DNA of 64,000 nucleotides, from NCBI GenBank assembly GCA_016713325.1, contig JADJPJ010000030.1, positions 1 through 64,000 on the forward strand, read 5' to 3'. This stretch comes from Candidatus Flexifilum affinis (GTDB taxonomy: Bacteria; Chloroflexota; Anaerolineae; Aggregatilineales; Phototrophicaceae). The notes below the pieces were generated by a model that made no database searches, was not told the DNA's origin, and saw only the letters and a program-made list of their open reading frames with translations. The position numbers were made by a program, and so were the translations under genes. This document shows, in pieces, positions 61,847-64,000 of the stretch (its first letter is position 1; every line of letters begins with the position of its first letter).

Positions 61847-64000
61847 ATGACCGCACTCACCCCCAAGAGCGCCGCCCTCAGGACCTATTACGAACGACGC
61901 GAGGCGCTGGCCGCCCAGGGCGCGGTCGGCGAGATGAGCGCCCGCGAGGCCTTCAAGGGGCTGCTGGAGGCGACGGCCGGCGCGCACGGCTGGACGCTGG
62001 TGGTCGAGCAGCGGGTGGAGACGTCGGCCCGGCGCATTGTCCCGGATGGCACGATGCGCGACGCCAACACCCTGCCGCGCGGCTACTGGGAGGCCAAGGA
62101 CACCGCCGACGTGCTGGAAGCGGAGGTGGATAAGAAGTTCGCCAGGGGCTACCCGCGCAGCAACATCATCTTCGAGGACACCCGCCGCGCCATCCTCTAT
62201 CAGGGCGGGGCGCACGCCGGCACCTACGACCTGACCGCGCCGGAACAGGTGGCGGCGCTGCTCAACCGCTCCACGACTACCGCGAGCCGAACATCGTCGG
62301 CTTCGAGGCGGCGGTGGCCCGCTTCAAGATCGATACGCCAGGGGCTGGCGACCGGGCTGCTGCGGCTGATCAACGACGCGCATAAGAACAACAAGCGCTT
62401 CCAGGCGGCGTTTGCCGACTTCATGGAGGTGTGCAAGACCTCGCTGAACCCCAACATCCGGCGCGAGGCGGTGGACGAGATGCTGATCCAGCACCTGCTG
62501 ACCGAGCGGCTGATGCGCACGATCTTCGACAATGCCGACTTCAGCCGGCGCAATGTGATCGCCGCGGAGGTCGAGAAGGTGGTCGACGCGCTGACCAGCA
62601 GGAGCTTCAACCGCCACGACTTCCTGGGCCAGCTCAAGTACCTGTACGAGGCCATCTAGCTGGCGGCCCGCGACCGGCGCGGTTTTGCCGAGAGGCAAAC
62701 GTTCATCAATGCCGTCTACGAACGATTTTTCCAGGGCTACGCCGTCAGGGTGGCCGATACGCACGGCATCGTCTACACCCCGCAGCCGATTGTCGACTTC
62801 ATGTGCGCCGCCGTCGAGGAGGTGCTGCACGACGAATTCGGCCAGTCGCTGGCCGACCCCGGCGTGTGCCTCATCGACCCCTGCACCGGCACCGGCAACT
62901 TCATCATCAACCTGCTGGGGCGCATCCACCGGCAGAACCCGGCGGCGCTGCCGGACGTGTACCGCCGCCGCCTGTTCGCCAACGAGGTGATGCTGCTGCC
63001 CTACTACGTGGCCAGCCTGAACATCGAGCACGCCTACTACGACCTGACGGGGGAATATATCCCGTTCGAGGGGCTGTGCTTCGTGGACACGCTCGACCTG
63101 GCCGAAGGGGTGCAGATGAAGCTGTCGTTCATGACCGAGCAGAACAGCGCCCGTGTGCAGCGCCAGAAGGCCGCGCCGATCACCGTGATCATCGGCAACC
63201 CACCCTACAACGTCGGGCAGTTGAACGAGAACGATAACAACAAGAACCGCGCGTATCCTGTGATCGACCAACGGGTGAGCGAGACCTATGCTCGTGATTC
63301 GAAGGCTGCCAACAAGAACTCTGTCTACGACGCTTACGTCAAGTTCTTTCGCTGGGCATCGGATCGTTTGCAGGGGCGGGATGGCATCGTCTGCTACGTA
63401 AGCAACAACGGCTTTGTCGATGCGCTGGCCTTCGACGGCATGCGCAAGCATCTCTTACAGGATTTCACCACCGTCTACCACCTCGATCTGCATGGCGATG
63501 TTCGCCTCAACCCCAAGCTTAGCGGAACCTCGCACAACGTCTTCGGCATCCAGGTCGGCGTCGGCGTGACCGTTGCCGTTCACAAGAAAGCGTCAGAGAT
63601 GCGGCGTCTGCTCTATCACCGTGTACCGGAGTTCTGGCGTAAGGAAGACAAGCTCGGTTATCTGGCGGAGATGGTGCGCGAGGATGGACGACACAACGCC
63701 CTGAATACTGTCCTTTGGCAGACACTTACCCCGGACACTCGTCATACCTGGCGCGTCCCGGAAAACGCAGACACCTTTGCAGCGTATGTACCAATGGGCA
63801 GCAAAGAAGCAAAGTCGGGCAAAGCCGGAATCGGATCAGCTATTTTTCGGCTATTCTCTGGAGGTCTGAAGACCAATCGTGACGAGGTAGTCTATGATTT
63901 TGACTGCGGTGTACTGGCCGAACAGGTTCGCCAGTTCATTGAAGACTACAACAGCGAAGTAGATCGTTACAGGCGTGCAGGCAAGCCCAAGGACGTGGAT
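61847..64000 (+). CDS. Single-chain restriction-modification enzyme, type ISP/IIG-like N6-adenine methyltransferase (partial, in-frame amber)
   Basis: ATG at 61847; runs off the window end. N-terminal PD-(D/E)xK nuclease: PDGTM (D67) and YWEAKD (E82-A-K84). A helical spacer follows, with two compensating indels at about 62262 and 62340, where the other frame gives FHDYREPNIVGFEAAVARFK. Codon 62657-62659 is TAG; the reading frame stays open beyond it for 1341 bases: AERQTFINAVYERFFQGYAV, ADTHGIVYTPQPIVDFM, motif I LIDPCTGTGNFIINLLG, motif IV IIGNPPYN and the start of target recognition (YVSNNGFVDALAFDGMRKHL). Relatives have Glu at the TAG site context (YEAIE), so GAG-to-TAG error or mutation is likely. 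No helicase domain is present before the methylase, unlike LlaGI-type ISP enzymes. It would cut unmethylated foreign DNA. Confidence 0.82.

Noticed and set aside
62657..62659. Amber recoding (pyrrolysine or stop-codon reassignment)
   Set aside because: Other genes here stop at TAG normally (for example the CDF and DrrB-like genes), so a point error or mutation is simpler.

Overview
The window reads as high-GC bacterial chromosome, most likely from a Chloroflexota (Anaerolineae-like) genome. This is inference: there is no rRNA, and the case rests on gene repertoire (LuxR/NB-ARC/TPR regulator, LLM-type oxidoreductase, choice-of-anchor Q and dockerin-like surface proteins, DrrAB and RbsABC-type transporters, ClpC) and on the abundant dispersed palindromic repeats common in that phylum. 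Many genes are split by single-base indels, often in homopolymers, while their neighbours are intact. The sequence therefore looks like an under-polished long-read assembly, and most of the broken genes are probably whole in the organism. Coordinates of such genes are given for the reconstructed gene across all frames.

Layout. 1-5932: two tandem, related surface beta-helix proteins with choice-of-anchor Q and dockerin-like ends (the first only as its C-terminus). 6052-7638: a lone phage-type terminase. 7771-10245: ClpC. 10481-12188: a third dockerin-like secreted protein. 12443-15502: a three-gene locus of unknown function around a tryptophan-rich 33-residue repeat protein. 15719-18787: two decayed or badly sequenced secreted proteins (PAF-acetylhydrolase-like, CAP domain). 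19145-21870: MarR/DrrA/DrrB. 21985-24663: response regulator, methyltransferase and glycosyltransferase operon. 24996-28645: serine hydrolase and a second ABC exporter. 29079-34268: LuxR/NB-ARC/TPR regulator, PIG-L deacetylase, MFS transporter, DinB protein.

34390-38605 holds a cyclic-nucleotide-binding membrane protein translationally coupled to a ParB-like 'DGNHR' protein, with a second ParB-like paralogue, a secreted protein and small membrane proteins; it is the best candidate here for an undescribed system. 38720-45695: RidA, Der, a Kef-type antiporter with a PII-like partner, DUF1684 and a PLP decarboxylase. 45853-48201: zinc/metal locus (CDF exporter, membrane protein, Fur-family regulator) with candidate operators. 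48786-51075: FAH-family hydrolase and HtrA protease.

51700-55244 is a sugar-binding lipoprotein, histidine kinase and two response regulators in a row, apparently a sugar-sensing system; 57016-61345 is a sugar ABC ATPase, permease and FGGY kinase operon that lacks its own binding protein and could be the target. The ATPase gene carries a 303-bp dispersed repeat element inserted in frame with a possible TGT target duplication. 61847-64000 is a single-chain restriction-modification enzyme with an in-frame amber codon, cut by the window end.

Between genes lie two families of short hairpin elements (one with GTAGGG ends and core CCCCGATCGGTCCGCC, the other with nested hairpins) and many CCTCACCCC-type inverted repeats. 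No tRNA, rRNA, CRISPR array or intact transposase was seen.
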